Part shown: piece after piece, positions 1 through 11,514 of the stretch
Position numbering within the stretch: the first letter of the stretch is position 1
Layout of the letters: each line of letters begins with the position of its first letter
Source: Pohlia nutans
Lineage: Eukaryota > Streptophyta > Bryopsida > Bryales > Mniaceae
NCBI GenBank assembly: GCA_022496805.1
Contig: CM040093.1
Coordinates: 14,858,213-14,922,212 of the forward strand
Direction: 5' to 3'
Length of the DNA stretch: 64,000 bases
Made by a program: the position numbers and the translations under genes
Notes under the pieces: generated by a model
What the model saw: the letters and a program-made list of their open reading frames with translations, nothing else
Databases searched by the model: none
What the model was told of the DNA's origin: nothing

Positions 1-88
1 TACTTTTGACAATTGAAGTAAAGTTTCCATTTGCATCCAAAAAGACAAAAAAAAAAAAAAGAGAGAAAGGAAGAAGATGATGGCTCAC

Positions 89-673
89 CTGAAAGACGGA
101 GGATGTTGAGGCCAAAGCTCATACCGGCGCCGAGAAACAGGAAACGTATACAACCTTAAGCGATCGCTCCAATTCGCACTGTTGCTCTCTTTTACCCCAA
201 ATCTGTCGCCATAGCCTTCATCAGGAAGAGCATCTTCTTCCGCCATAGCCCGGATCTTGTTCCTGTCCTCGTAAGGCAGCTCAAAAAACTCCCGGAACAC
301 TTGTTGCGTCCGGCTCATCAACTGCAAATTCACGCCGTGATTCTTCACTTGGAAGAACCCCCATTGCTCACACGCCCTTCGGATCTGCTCCACCACCAGA
401 CCATGTTCCACCCCAGCCATGTCGATCACGGGAAGCTCCACCTTCAAAATTTATAAAATCATTAAGTGAGTTTGAAAAATCAGTGCATTTGGCTACAACC
501 CTAAACCCTAAAATTAAAACAAAGTCAAATCTAAACACACACGATACCTTTGCAGCACCATCTTCTATCAACTTCACACGATCCTTCTCAGCGACGAGAA
601 ACTCCTCGGGCACTGTGTCAAGATGGCCATTCTCGACAAGCTCCTGCAAGGTCACTCGTGGCTCCGAAGGCAT
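89..673 (-). CDS. 2-oxoglutarate/Fe(II)-dependent oxygenase, 5' exons only
   Basis: Two joined exons, 673..548 and 441..89, separated by a 106-bp GT-AG intron in phase 0; the second ends at a GT donor at 88/87, so the rest of the gene lies beyond the left edge. The first 42 residues contain the lead-in NGHLDTVPEEFL, followed by the DIOX_N domain: LPVIDM, then ACEQWGFFQVKNHGV, FFELPYEDRNK and finally LWPQHPPSFR just before the donor. This is the N-terminal half of plant soluble 2-oxoglutarate oxygenases (flavonoid, gibberellin and salicylate-hydroxylase type). The catalytic HxD...H iron ligands and the RxS 2-oxoglutarate site would be in the missing exons, so neither substrate nor activity can be stated. 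ATG at 673 is the only in-frame start before the conserved lead-in. The family call is secure; the subfamily is not. Confidence 0.85.
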
Positions 674-675
674 GG

Positions 676-733
676 CTGCAAATCCTTAACTGCAAATCCT
701 TCACTGCAAATCCTTCGCTGCAAATCCTTCAGT
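676..733. repeat. Four tandem 14-bp repeats upstream of the oxygenase start
   Basis: The unit CTGCAAATCCTTCA is repeated about four times immediately 5' of the oxygenase ATG at 673. It lies in what should be its 5' leader or proximal promoter. No function is known to me; it may be a simple slippage array. Confidence 0.7.
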
Positions 734-739
734 TACTCT

Positions 740-1227
740 GAAGGGAGCGAGTGCTAGAGCCGATCATGACAGTTGAGGACGAGAAAATCAATGTATTCTG
801 CAAGGTGGCATAAACTCATAATAGGGTCATGAAGGACCCCACCTATCACTCTACTGTACAGATTTTCTTTTTTCTTTTTCTTTTTTGGCTCTGAGATTGA
901 CTCGGACATTCTACTGAAGTACGTAAGTTACTTACAACATGATGCTTTCTGCCAACATGTTCTCGTGACATCCGAGGACAGGCATTTTCTGTTCCATAAC
1001 ATTCAATAGCCTTCGTGCGTTCCGTCTTTCCTTCATGCACTCTGAGTTGCTCATCATCTTGGGACTCCACGTGTCCAATTAGCTACTGATGAAGGTCCTG
1101 TTGGGAGTGGAATATGCTGTACATTCTCCTCTGGGGCAATTGCAAGCTACTGAATGTTAGGCTGTATACATCAAGTTGACCATTGCGAGAGTATGTGGTT
1201 GCATCACAAGCTGCAGATGCAAGAATC
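740..1227. other. Intergenic, partly repetitive
   Basis: No gene seen. Bases about 985-1170 resemble 12690-12850 (shared CCTTCATGCACT, TTAGCTACTGATG and GTTGGG-GTGGAATAT), so this is a dispersed repeat of unknown type. An inverted relative lies at about 12356-12520. Confidence 0.5.
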
Positions 1228-2080
1228 ATGTTGAAAACTGTAATCTAAATGTGTCGGTGTTACCGGATTACTCAAATACAGTCTAATTCTCGCAATCAAG
1301 CCATTCTGCACGTGTGTATGAAAGCCAATTGTGGGAATTGTCAGACTTAAACCCTAATTCAGTGTAATGGAAAAATTCCAGTCACTTATTACTGCCTGAA
1401 TCCAGCAACTTACTGCCTGGGAGGGGCTTCTTGTCTTCAACCAAAACCACTTCCAGTCTATCAACCTACTCAGTAATGTAAACCAATAATATCAACAACT
1501 ATAAATCTACATTTCTAAATGGTCAAGTGCTCCCGGATAATTCACCATTCTAAATGTGTATGGAAACCACATTGAGCCTCCTGTAGGGATAAGCCCTAAT
1601 TCAGTGTAATGGAAAAGTTACTGCCTGAGTGCGAGCTTCTTCTCTTCGACCAACACCACTTTCAATCCTCTCCCTTTATAATCTATCAATCTAGTAAACC
1701 AAGTGGTTGCAATAAAGTTGAAAACTATAATCTAAATGTCTACATGTTCAAGTGCTCCCGGATTACTCAAAAGAGTCTCAATGAAACCATTCTACATGTA
1801 TATGGAAGCCAAAATGTAGGCATAGCCAAACCCTAACCCTAATTCCCTTGTAACGGGAAAATCCAGCAACTTACTGCCTCGCAGGGGGCTTCTTCTCTTC
1901 AACCAAAACCACTCTCAATCTATCAATCTACTCAGGAATGTAAACCAAGTGGTTGCAATAATATCAATGACTAAATGGTCAAGTGCTCCCGGATAATTCA
2001 CCGTGTATGGAAAGCACATTGAGCTCCCTGTAGGGATAGCTAAACTGAAGCCCTAATTCCGTTGTAATGGAAAAATAGAG
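1228..2080 (-). repeat. Tandem array of degraded copies of the RRM gene 3' end
   Basis: Downstream of the RRM stop codon, a unit of roughly 210-250 bp recurs. Each unit carries the last dozen codons of the gene (VVLVEEKKP-type reading, on the minus strand at about 1409-1455, 1616-1670 and 1868-1925) plus its 3' flank with the shared CAAGTGCTCCCGGAT and GTGTATGGAA blocks. The copy near 1868 still reads VVLVEEKKPPARQ-stop and the copy near 1616 VVLVEEKKLALRQ-stop. The copy near 1409 has lost one base. The outermost unit, 1228-1375, has only the 3' flank. Confidence 0.8.
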
Positions 2081-2084
2081 CAAC

Positions 2085-3253
2085 TTACTGCCTGGGAGGG
2101 GGCTTCTTCTCTTCAACCAAAACCACACTCAAGTCCCGCCCTCCATAATCCGCGCCATTCAGACTCTCCATAGCGGCTTGGACCTCTTCAGCAGAGTCCA
2201 TGGTGACGAAACCATAGCCACGGGACCTGCCAGTCTCCTTGTCATAAACAACCTTCGCGTCCACGACAGTTCCATATCCAGAAAACAGAAGCGCCAGAGC
2301 CTCGTCGTCGCACGACCAGGGAAAGTTGCTGACGAACATCTTGTTGACGTTCCCGGGCCTGCCTCGCCTAGCAGTCCTCACCTGAGATTTTTTCAAGGGA
2401 GTCCCATTAGTGATTTGAAAATTGAAACTTTGAAAAAATAGAAAGCATTTTTTTTGGCGATTCACAATTCTTTTTACAACAAATACATAGCTTTCTGTAG
2501 AATTCTTAGATACCAATTATCGATAAGGGAAGGTTATGGCGATATACTCTACTTTTTTTTCCCAATTTTTCTTATAGCAACATAGCAAGCCCATTTTTCA
2601 AATAGAAAGTTGCGATCAATATAGCCACAAAAAAATTCGCTGGTCCTCACAATGCGAGGGTTGTTCTTGCTCATCTTCGGAAAGTCCACTTTCAAGACTC
2701 GCCCTCCCAACTCCTTCCCGTCGAGCGCCTTGATCACAGCCCGCGCGTCCTCGTCGCTGGCCATCGTCACAAACGCGAATCCTCGGCTCCTCTGCTGTTC
2801 CTCGTCGTATACCACCTCCACGACCTCCACGTTGCCGAAATCCTGGAGGATCTCGGCTAATTGTGTGCTGTCGTACTCCCACGGCAAATTCCCCACGTAC
2901 AACTTGGATCCCTGATACTGCTGCTGCTGCTGCTGCTGGTCGGTCCCAACCGGCTCCTCCGTTGCAACGTCGGCTTCTGTTGCAGCATCTTCGGATTTGA
3001 ATTCCGTTGCAAGGTCTTCTTCTGTTGCAATGTCTTCGGATCCGATTTCTGTGGCTCTTGTGATGAGGGAGAGGTTCGAGCAGGACCTTCTTGTAGCGAA
3101 CGAGTCGAAGGTGCAGGATATGGAAACCAGGGGAGCTGCCAATCGCAATACTGCACCATTTCGGGTGAGATTGGTGTGCGTGAGAGGGGAGAGACGGGCG
3201 AATTGTTGCGTCGTGGACATCATAGCCAAGGTCGTCATCCTTGCGGCCGCCAT
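2085..3253 (-). CDS. Plastid-type RNA-binding protein with two RRM domains
   Basis: Exons 3253..2651 and 2381..2085, 299 residues, phase-0 GT-AG intron of 269 bp. The first ~65 residues are rich in Ser, Thr, Arg and Ala with few acids, as in a chloroplast transit peptide. Residues ~70-105 form an acidic repeat (ATEED, ATEAD, ATEEP) ending in a glutamine run. RRM1 (~117-194) has RNP2 LYVGNL and RNP1 RGFAFVTM; RRM2 (~215-290) has RNP2 MFVSNF and RNP1 RGYGFVTM. Transit peptide, acidic linker and twin RRMs is the arrangement of the cp29/cp31 chloroplast ribonucleoproteins, which bind and stabilise plastid transcripts and assist editing. Plastid location is inferred. ATG 3253 fits because the upstream in-frame extension has no transit-peptide character. 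The intron begins with nearly the same bases (GTGAGGAC) as exon 2, so a second donor or read-through form is possible. Confident of family, not of orthology. Confidence 0.9.
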
Positions 3254-3649
3254 CGCTGCAAAGCAAAGCAAACACAAAGCAAAGAAAAGGATTCGATCGT
3301 TCCTGTGTTGCGAGGGGGACGAATTGAGTTCTAAAACCCTCGGAATCCTAAAACCCTCGACGGAGATTTCAAGGTGGGCTTTGTGGTCCTCACACACGGT
3401 ATGGTACTGCACACTATTTAATTGAGAGAGAGTCCAGTAAATTTGCAACAGAGCATGTTTTCTATCATGAGACCAATGTTATTTTTATTGGGTCTTATTG
3501 ACAAGCCGAAGAGGATTTCAATGCACTTTAGTATTCATTATTTGATACCATATGAATAAGTTATGAATTTTCAAAGTATTATAATATTGTGACCAACCAT
3601 CATCTGGGACAATTTTTGGGATGACATCAAAGTCCAAACGCAGATAATA

Positions 3650-3905
3650 GAGTTATTTGTAAAGTCCCTCAAAACCCTTCTTTTTGGCCTGTAATTTGGA
3701 AAGGACAGGATCGGCATGATCTCATTGTAGACCCAGAATAGAACACTGGATAGATTGAAATTTTTATTCATAAAAATTTGGAAGGAGGGAGAAGAATTGG
3801 GTAGTGGGGTGGGACCGTGAGGAGGAGTGGTGTCAGATTGATGACGACCAACTCTGGTCCATGAAAAAAGGAGGACAAAAGACCGGATGCCTTTACAAAT
3901 AACTC
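3650..3905. mobile_element. MITE with GAGTTA..AAAG inverted ends
   Basis: Ends GAGTTATTTGTAAAG and CTTTACAAATAACTC are inverted repeats 256 bp apart with no coding capacity. The same ends, varying as GAGTTA(T/A)CCG(T/A)AAAG, recur at 11515, 42547, 47452 and 60215. No clean target duplication is visible, so I leave the superfamily open. Confidence 0.75.
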
Positions 3906-4210
3906 TAATCTAGTGAATTGTCTTTTGCACTTTCAAACAACCGTAAATTCTAAATTCCTCAAAAGATTCAACATCCTCTTATTCAATTTATTATAAAACG
4001 TAGACTAAGCATGCATGCACATACACATGCTCTCCACAATGGTTTTGCCCCTAGAATCAAATGCAAACAATCCAGTGAATCATCTCTTGCACTTTCAAAC
4101 AACCTCAAATTATAAATTACCCAAAAGATTCAACATCCTCTTTTTCAATTTATTATTATAACGTAGGTTAAGCATGCATGCACATGTACTCTCTACGATG
4201 CTCCTAGAAT
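3906..4210. repeat. Tandem direct duplication of ~150 bp
   Basis: About 3910-4055 and 4068-4210 are diverged direct copies sharing CACTTTCAAACAACC, AAAGATTCAACATCCTCTT and AAGCATGCATGCACAT. No gene in either copy. Confidence 0.8.
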
Positions 4211-4906
4211 TCTCGTGCCGCATTTTGGCACGAGCCATTATATAAGTGTGGACCTTTGTACGTGCACCTCAATGATTTCACTACTAAAACTATGGTGTTA
4301 AACTCCGGCATGGATCAAGCTGGTCAATTTGTATCAGTAACAACTATGATGTAAGCTCTATAGAATCAAGAAGTGTAGTGCAATGCACAAGGTCAAAAAA
4401 ATATTATAAAAATAAATGCCAATTTATTTTAGACTTCCCTTTGTTCCCAAATAAAACATCAGTGGGAACATTGCTTCCAATTCTCAAAGGTGCTTTTAAT
4501 TTCATGTCAAGGGAGTAAAAAAGAGAATCTTGTAGAATATTCCATAGGCTGAACCTTATTTTAATAGAAAATAATTAAATACTCGACACATGGAACTGTA
4601 TCTTGTAACTGTCAGGCAGATGCTCCAATACGAATTTTGTAGTGTACATACACAAGCCCCAATGCCAGAAAGAAAAAGTAAAAGTAAAAGGCACGGGGGT
4701 TACGTTTTCTTTCCCAACGCAGGAACTTCCAGAAAGATAAAGTAAAAGTAAAAGGCACGATGGTACATTTTCTTTCCCGACGCAAGGGGCGGGTGGGTTA
4801 GTGGAGGTCCTCGAGAACGACGCACTATTGTTGGGCAGCATGCCTGTTTTCGATTTGCTCCTTTGCTGACAAGCCCATCGCCATCGCCCGCGCCTGCCCT
4901 TTCATT
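4211..4906. other. CYP51 upstream region
   Basis: No gene recognised. A 45-50-bp imperfect repeat containing AAAGTAAAAGTAAAAGGCACG occurs at about 4674 and 4735, less than 300 bp upstream of CYP51. Confidence 0.5.
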
Positions 4907-4914
4907 TTATATAA
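4906..4914 (+). promoter_or_regulatory. TATA box of CYP51
   Basis: TTTATATAA lies 36-44 bp before the chosen ATG. Transcription would be expected to begin ~25-35 bp downstream, giving a very short leader. That excludes the in-frame ATG at 4863, which would lie upstream of the transcript. Confidence 0.6.
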
Positions 4915-4949
4915 CTCCCCGGCTTGGGCGATCTCAACAAATCGCAGCG

Positions 4950-7900
4950 ATGGCGGAGGAGATGGAGCCCGCGTTGGTGGACAGATCGAAGGCAGTGTTG
5001 CTGTTCGGATCGCTGGCCGTGGCTTTCCTCTTGGGTTACCTGCTTCTCACCTTGACTCGGAAGTCTCGCAACTTGCCTCCGCTCGTGAGCTGCGCGGTTC
5101 CGTTCGTGGGCGGCTTGTTGAAGTTCGTGAAAGGTCCCATCCCCCTCCTCAAGGAACAGTACGCGCACCTGGGCAGCGTCTTCACTGTCAAGATCCTCAC
5201 TCGCAACATCACCTTCCTGCTCGGCCCCGAGGTCTCCGCGCATTTCTTCAAGGCGCAGGAAGCCGATTTGAGCCAACGGGAGGTACGTGTGCACAATGCC
5301 GTGCATGTTTTCATGTTTTGAACTTCCTTTGCATTATTTATTGATTTTTTTTTTTTTCATTGCAGGTTTATCAATTCAACGTGCCTACATTTGGACCTGG
5401 CGTTGTTTTCGATGTGGATTACTCCGTGCGCATGGAGCAGTTCCGGTTTTTCACTGAAGCGCTTACTGTTAAGCGCTTGAAGAGCTACGTGGAAATGATG
5501 GTTGAAGAAGCTGAGGTAAACTTACGATCACTAAGTCTTTGATCAACTGTTTTTTTTCTTGTTAGAGTCTGAAGGTCAACGTCTTCATGTGGTTCATTTA
5601 TTACACTAAAGGACCACGAAGCTTAACCCCTAATGGACCAAGAATCCCAAATTGGACTTCATGTTTTTAGTAGAAGTTTTGAGTGTGGATTTCTTTTTGT
5701 TTAATTTTTGACCAATACATGCAATGTTCTTCACTGATTTTGGTGATCTAAAATTTGGTTCCATATCTTTCACAATTTGATCAATTGAATTTGTCATTTT
5801 AAAACCATGAATCCTTGGTCCTAGATTGAGTAGGGATTTTCTTTTGTCCACTTTATTTCTTTATTGTCTCACGAACGTTTCTTCACTGATTCTAGTGGTG
5901 CAGAATTTGACCCCATTTGCATCATGTCTTTCTTATCATGAATTCTTGTTTCTTTATGGTTACATGATCTGAATGTGGGAATTTGGCAGTGTCTCTGAAC
6001 TCTGAACTCAGATTTTGTTTAAAACAACAGTTGTTTATCAATACCATTGTTGTGGAGATGCAGATGTTTTTCTCCAAGTGGGGGGAGGAAGGCGAAGTGG
6101 ACTTGAAAGAGGAGTTGGAGCAGCTCATTGTCAACACGGCCAGCCGGTGTTTGCTAGGTCAGGAGATTCGTAACAGTCACCTTGAGAAAGTCACATCATT
6201 GTTCCATGATCTCGATAATGGAATGCTTCCCATCAGTGTCATGTTCCCATACCTCCCAATCCCCGCTCACAAGCGCCGTGACAGGTTAGTGATTACAGTT
6301 TTAATTTTCAACAAATGGACAATTTATTCTGATTACAGTTTTGATCTCTTGGTTTTGGATCATGTATCTTGTGTATCTTGTATCATTTGTATCTTTTGTA
6401 TCATGTATATTTTCAGGCATGGATACTTGATCATGTATCTTTTTTGGAAGTTCAAGACCACTAATGAATTTGTGGCTCTGTTAATTTCAGGGCTCGCAAG
6501 GAAATTGCTGAGCTTTTTGCTAAGGTCATCAAGGAGCGAAAAGCCTCGGGGAAGTCCGAACCGGACATGCTTCAGGCTTTCATGGACTCCAAGTACCGAT
6601 CTCTGGGACGGGGCACTACTGAAGAAGAATGTACTGGACTGCTCATTGCTGCCCTCTTTGCTGGACAGCACACGAGCTCCATCACCTCTACCTGGACCGG
6701 TGCCTACCTCATGAAGTAAGCAACTAAATAAATACCTCACAATTCTTTGCTTATTAAAATGATCTAGAGAAGGAGGACTAAGTTGGAATTTGTTATTTTC
6801 TCTAGCTTTGAGGGCTTACATCACAAAAACAACCCTCATCTACTTAGTATTAAATTTAATAGGCATCAGGTTCATAGTCCTTGTGTTGAATTAATGTCAG
6901 TTTAATGTAAATGGTGATGTTAGTCTCATTGACATATTACATTTGCAACTACAGATGTCCCTCTCTATTATGACATGTTTGGGAAGCCCTAACTTCAAAG
7001 TGGCAGCCACGGATCAGTCACAGAAATGACTTGTCACATGTGTATTGCTTGAGACAATAATATAGTGCAGGTCAAAAAGATCCACCCCCAAAAGAATTGA
7101 CTCATATTAAGCTCATTTTGATCCAAATTCTATAATTTTTTTATATGCTTGGAAAGGGCACAAAATGAACATGAAGCTATTGATTGTTTTAAGGAAAAAT
7201 AAGCATTTATTGAGAAAATATTCACATTTAAAACTTTAAAACCAGTTTTACAATTTTTCTAATTAGAAGTTATTCAAGGATAAACTATTTTCAAATCAAA
7301 AGTTGGATTGAAGGATACTAAGATTAGGAATTCTCTTAATGTTAAATGTGCAAAGGAGTGTTCCAAATGACCAAAAAATGGGAAAAAATTGAGCTACTTA
7401 TTATTTTCAAATGTGAATATCTCCATGCCGGAAGCATTTTTTTGTTTAGTAAAAAGAAATGTAGCATAAATCCCCCATTGTTAGCATTCTAGAACTCTAA
7501 TTTTTATCAAATTTGAAGTGAAAATGCTTAATAGATAGTGCCTTTTGGGAATGATCCTTTTGAGCACATCCTATCGTCATGTTATGAAGTGTCATATGTA
7601 GACTGTATCAAGTTAACATTAAGGCAACATTAACTTGACATTAATTTAACATTATTTTAATATTGACCTAATGTCCTATTAGATTAACACTAATAACTTT
7701 TTACAGTGGGGGATCTTCTGAGATGTGCAGTCTATGGCAGTAACGAGAACTTATGAGTCCATTTTCTCTTGTTTCTTTTCAGGTACAAGGAGTTCATGCC
7801 TGCAGTCATTGAAGAGCAGAAAGATATCATGCGGCGTCACGGCAGCCATGTGGACTATGATGTTCTTTCTGAGATGAGTGCACTCCACCGAGCCATGAAG

Positions 7901-8460
7901 GAAGCCTTGCGTCTTCACCCTCCTCTGATCATGCTACTCCGACAGAACCACCGCGATTTTGAGGTTACGAGCAGGGAAGGGAAGACATTCACCGTTCCAA
8001 AGGGGCACATTGTGGGAACCTCACCCGCATTTGCCAATCGTTTGCCGTATGTTTACAAGGACCCCGACACGTACAACCCGGATAGGTTTGCCCCTGGAAA
8101 TGAGGAGGACGTGAAGGCAGGCCAATTCTCCTACATTTCCTTCGGCGGAGGTCGGCACGGCTGCCTTGGCGAAACCTTTGCTTACATGCAGGTGAGTGTT
8201 GCATGTATTATTTGTATGTTTTGATATCTGTATTCTCTGTTTGCCATGTTTGATATCTGGTTTCCATGTGGCAAATGAATACCTCGTGACGAGCTACAAT
8301 GATTGGCATGCAGGTCAAAACTGTATGGAGCTATCTGCTTCAACATTTTGAAATAGAGCTGGCCGGTCCTTTTCCTGAGGTGGACTGGAATGCCATGGTG
8401 GTGGGAATCAAAGGAAAAGTGATGGTTCATTACAAGCGACGGCAACTAACATGCGAATGA
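4950..8460 (+). CDS. CYP51: Sterol 14-alpha demethylase (obtusifoliol 14-demethylase), cytochrome P450 CYP51G
   Basis: Exons 4950-5282, 5366-5515, 6064-6284, 6491-6715, 7783-8191 and 8314-8460 join without a break into 494 residues, the usual length. All introns are GT-AG. CYP51 removes the 14-alpha methyl group of obtusifoliol on the ER membrane in phytosterol synthesis. Visible: N-terminal membrane segment (~18-37, AVLLFGSLAVAFLLGYLLL), the CYP51 substrate-site block VYQFNVPTFGPGVVFD at the start of exon 2, I-helix AGQHTSS (292-298), ExxR as EALR (350-353), and heme loop FGGGRHGCLG (430-439) with axial Cys437. Key residues are all present, so I expect it to be functional. Intron 2 holds a TTAA-type MITE (5627-5823), and intron 4 (1,067 bp) a fragment of another MITE near 6955-7065. 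A relic of a second CYP51 copy lies at 14307-21460. Confidence 0.96.
5627..5823 (+). mobile_element. TTAA-type MITE, family A, copy 1 (CYP51 intron 2)
   Basis: TTAA (5623-5626) then CCCCTAATGGACCAAG. The body is shared with six other copies (blocks GCAATGTTCTTCACTGATT and TTTTAAAACCATGAATCC), and the right end CCTTGGTCC is clipped before the expected TTTAGGGGTTAA. Confidence 0.75.
6955..7067. mobile_element. MITE fragment in CYP51 intron 4
   Basis: Contains CCCTCTCTATTATGACATG and CACATGTGTATTGCTTGAGA. The inverted equivalent is at about 41783-41910, where it has both ends. A more diverged relative is near 54340-54475. Target duplication not resolved. Confidence 0.5.
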
Positions 8461-9019
8461 GCTTCGTGGACGAGCTTTTTGGCTTCATTTACAATTCTTG
8501 GGGACAGTCCGTTGCTTGACTTTTAGACATTGGTGCAGGCTGCAGTGAACCCCCTTTGTATGAGGTAATGTGATTCAGCTCCTTCATTTATAAAAACGTA
8601 GCCAAACGCGAATGGCATTGTAGAATAGGAACCCGATTATACTCGGGGATTTTCTCACCTAGAAAATGCCAATCATTTCACAGTGCTTTTCTCCCTTTGG
8701 TACCATGATGTGAGGTATCTTTAAATATATGGTGAGGAGGCAGCCATAAGCGACTTTATTTTTCAATTTTTGTGCTCTTGAAAGTACAGCTTGGCTTCAG
8801 TAGAGATTTTGCCAATACAATTTATTATCTTGTCGTCAATCTCTCAGAATTTTGAGGTTTTGGATGGACATCTGAATGCTCAAGAGGTGTTTTTTTTTGT
8901 GTGATTTTTTATCTTGGGGTTGAAAACATTTGTTGACAATTTGAACCCAGGTTGATAAGCCCAAAAGGGGCTTGTATCTTCAAGCCAAAGTTTTTTTTTC
9001 TCCAGTTCAGCCCAGGTTG
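8461..9019. other. CYP51 3' UTR and flank
   Basis: The block 8461-8750 is repeated, interrupted, at 20893-21460 (shared CTGCAGTGAACCCCCTTTG, ATGTGATTCAGCTCCTTC and GAATAGGAACCCGATTATA). It is therefore probably transcribed 3' UTR preserved from the duplicated gene. No clear poly(A) signal was chosen. Confidence 0.6.
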
Positions 9020-9023
9020 TTAA

Positions 9024-9395
9024 CCCTTAAACGTCAAAGTAAGCCCCATGGGCTTAGTTATGAGAGAATAATGAAGAAAAAAGTAGATTTTCTCAACCAA
9101 ATCAAGTGTGGATTGGTGCGTTGGAAAGCTACTGAAAAAGCGATCTAGATTGCAAATTTGCGCCTCATTTGAGAGATTGTGGAATCATTGGTAAGCAATC
9201 CAAGTTATCAATATGAACAAGATTTGAGGTCGGGGCAGCTGAGATGCCGCAGTGCTACAGTGCTGGCCAGCAGTGCCCCAGGAGAGCCGTTTTTCCATTT
9301 TTTCCATTTTTTTCGTTTTTTTTTTTTTTTTTTTTTTTTTCCTCTGAAAATTTAGATGCCTTCTGGGCTGCCCCGCCCAGGCTTGACGTTTAAGG
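9024..9395 (+). mobile_element. TTAA-type element, family C, copy 1
   Basis: TTAA (9020-9023), then CCCTTAAACGTCAAAG; the right end is GCTTGACGTTTAAGG followed by TTAA (9396-9399). 372 bp, with a long T run inside and no coding capacity. An inverted copy lies at 21697-22074 and a truncated one near 14440-14590. The body is unrelated to family A, but the CCC-after-TTAA rule is the same. Confidence 0.85.
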
Positions 9396-9399
9396 TTAA

Positions 9400-10483
9400 A
9401 AGTGAACTTGGATTCGGTGTGGCGCCCGTCTGACACGCATTGACCACTTGAGTAGTCTGTCACAACAGAATTTACTTTTTACATGTGAAAATATTTTTTG
9501 TGCATGGATATATCAGTCACTTGAGTAGTCTGTGACAACAGAAAGTACTGGTTACATGTGATATTTTTTCTGGTGCATTGTTTGGCTAGGATATGTCAGT
9601 ATGTGCATCCATAACCACCCCTTGCTCAAAAACCATCCAACCGCCTAAAACGAAAATGTTTATTATGAAGATGTACATCATCTCCCCATTATAAATAAGC
9701 ATTTGTAGATATGCTTACTTGCAATTAGTGGCTGTTATGGCTGTACAAACCTTGGTGGATGATACATATCATAGTTGTTGGTAAGCTTTGGATCAAAGGG
9801 GCATTTAGAGGAATTATAATAGGTTTTGGACCCCAAATAGGTACAGTTCCCTTCATTAGAACAAGGTTATGCAAATCCATTCACCAAATCCATACACCAA
9901 ATGCTTAGTCTTGAGTCCATCATTGCAGTGCCTATGTGCTTAGGTCACTTGCAAAAATGAAATTTAGCAACGTCTACCTACTAATGGCTTGTACAAAACC
10001 CTACAATATAAATCAATTTGAATGAATATTCCTGCCATGGTGGACAACCCTGATTTTGGCTTATAATATCCAGTAATGTAATCGATTTGAAATTCTGAAT
10101 CTGGTCCATACTCATATAATTATTCAAGATTCTCACTTCACATGGTTGCATGAACTTTTGAAACCACTTGCTTGAATCAATTATCAAATCAATGTAGTAA
10201 CTCATAGTATTCCAAGAATTCACTGCAGGATTTAGACTTTGCCAAAGTTGGGATTCTAAGGAACTGAAATCAGCTTCAAAATCGGATATCCTGAAGCTGG
10301 ATTTCAAGTTTCTTCCTAAGCACATGAATCTCTACAAAAATAATTAATGGGTACACTAACTGTCAATTAGCGAAACCCTAAACATTTAGTGAACTGTACC
10401 TCCACTCAAACTAATTCTCCTGCACAGAAACTTAAATCCCGAAAGCCTGCAAACCGCTGGCGCAACTGGATTGAGCCTGACGG
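9400..10483. other. Gene-free intergenic DNA
   Basis: Two diverged direct copies of CACTTGAGTAGTCTGT..ACATGTGA-ATATTTTTT occur near 9443 and 9520. Bases 10380-10483 resemble 12210-12290, which provides the empty site of the next element. No gene recognised. Confidence 0.5.
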
Positions 10484-10735
10484 ATTTCTCTAGAACCCCC
10501 GGTGGTCTTGAATGAATGGGGACAAAAGTGCCCCCTATTTTTGTCCGGTTCAGGCCCCACGTTAAAAAACAACCCCCTCCTCCTATGGTTTTTTATTCCC
10601 AAGTAGGTCTCCCTAGGGTATGAAAAAGTTTGCCAAAAAAAGCACCGAAGGTGCCCAAAATGGAAATTCCAGTAAAAAGGAGGGATGGATGAATAGTGCC
10701 CGCATTCAAGACCACCGGGGGATTTAGAGACGGGG
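10484..10735. mobile_element. MITE with 10-bp target duplication
   Basis: GAGCCTGACG is repeated at 10474-10483 and 10736-10745, flanking a 252-bp element with inverted ends built on CCCCCGGTGGTCTTGAATG (left ~10496, right ~10706). The related unoccupied sequence at 12284 reads ATTGAGCCTGACGGTGCTGA with a single copy. A 9-11-bp duplication suggests a Mutator-like origin; the superfamily is inferred from duplication length only. Confidence 0.8.
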
Positions 10736-10745
10736 GAGCCTGACG

Positions 10746-11296
10746 ATGCCGATCAGTGACTTTTTCATTTTGTTGCAAATTAGCCAAACTAGCAAACACC
10801 CTGTTGCAATGTACCAACATTGCTTTGGGAACGTGGGAATCAATTGGGAACACAAAAGGAACATGGGAACTTTGGATACAAAAAGAGAACCTGTGAACAT
10901 TAGGGAATGCTAGGGAACATTAGGGAATGCTAGGGAACATGAAGGGAACGTTGGGGAACATCATGGGAACTGTGGAGAACGATTTGAGAATATGATGAAA
11001 AATTGGATGAAAGGCATGGATGTGAAATGTGGATGATTTCGTGACATGGTATCGTGACGGATACCAAGCAGGGTAGTGACATGGTATCGTGACGCTGTGT
11101 ACTTAATATAAGAGATTGCTACATAAAATTTAGACTGGCTGATTGATACAAATGATTTTTGAAAGAATAATTAAAAAGAATAAAAGCCAAATTTCGTACA
11201 TGGAGTCAAGATGTGTAGCCTCTTTAAACTTAGGTATTACTTAGGTAGGTATTGTCTAAGTAGCATCTAGATAGCACATGTGTATTACTCTAATAT

Positions 11297-11332
<36 letters not shown>

Positions 11333-11514
11333 TGAAAACAACATCCAAGGAGCCTCGATTGCTTTTCAAGCCATGGAAAAGTAGCAAAGATGCTAAATTG
11401 TCTCTTGACAAAAATAAAATAAAAGAATCACTGGTGTACACATGTCGAAAAAAATTAATAATGAAACTGCAAAGTACCTCCACTCAAATGTTCTTTAACA
11501 TTCTATACACAATT
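10746..11514. other. Gene-free; short tandem repeats
   Basis: Holds a GGGAACATTAGGGAATGCTA-type repeat (10855-10985), a direct repeat of GTGACATGGTATCGTGACG (~11041 and ~11073) and a (TA)n run at 11299-11328. No gene seen. Confidence 0.6.

Noticed and set aside
1828..1850. Telomere-like CCCTAA repeats
   Set aside because: Only two to three units, embedded in the RRM 3' UTR copies; no array.
2861..3334. Open frame opposite the RRM gene
   Set aside because: Shadow of the coding exon; cysteine/leucine-rich with no recognisable motif.
4863..4949. In-frame upstream ATG extending CYP51 by 29 residues
   Set aside because: It precedes the TATA box at 4906-4914 and the added residues are not a P450 membrane anchor.
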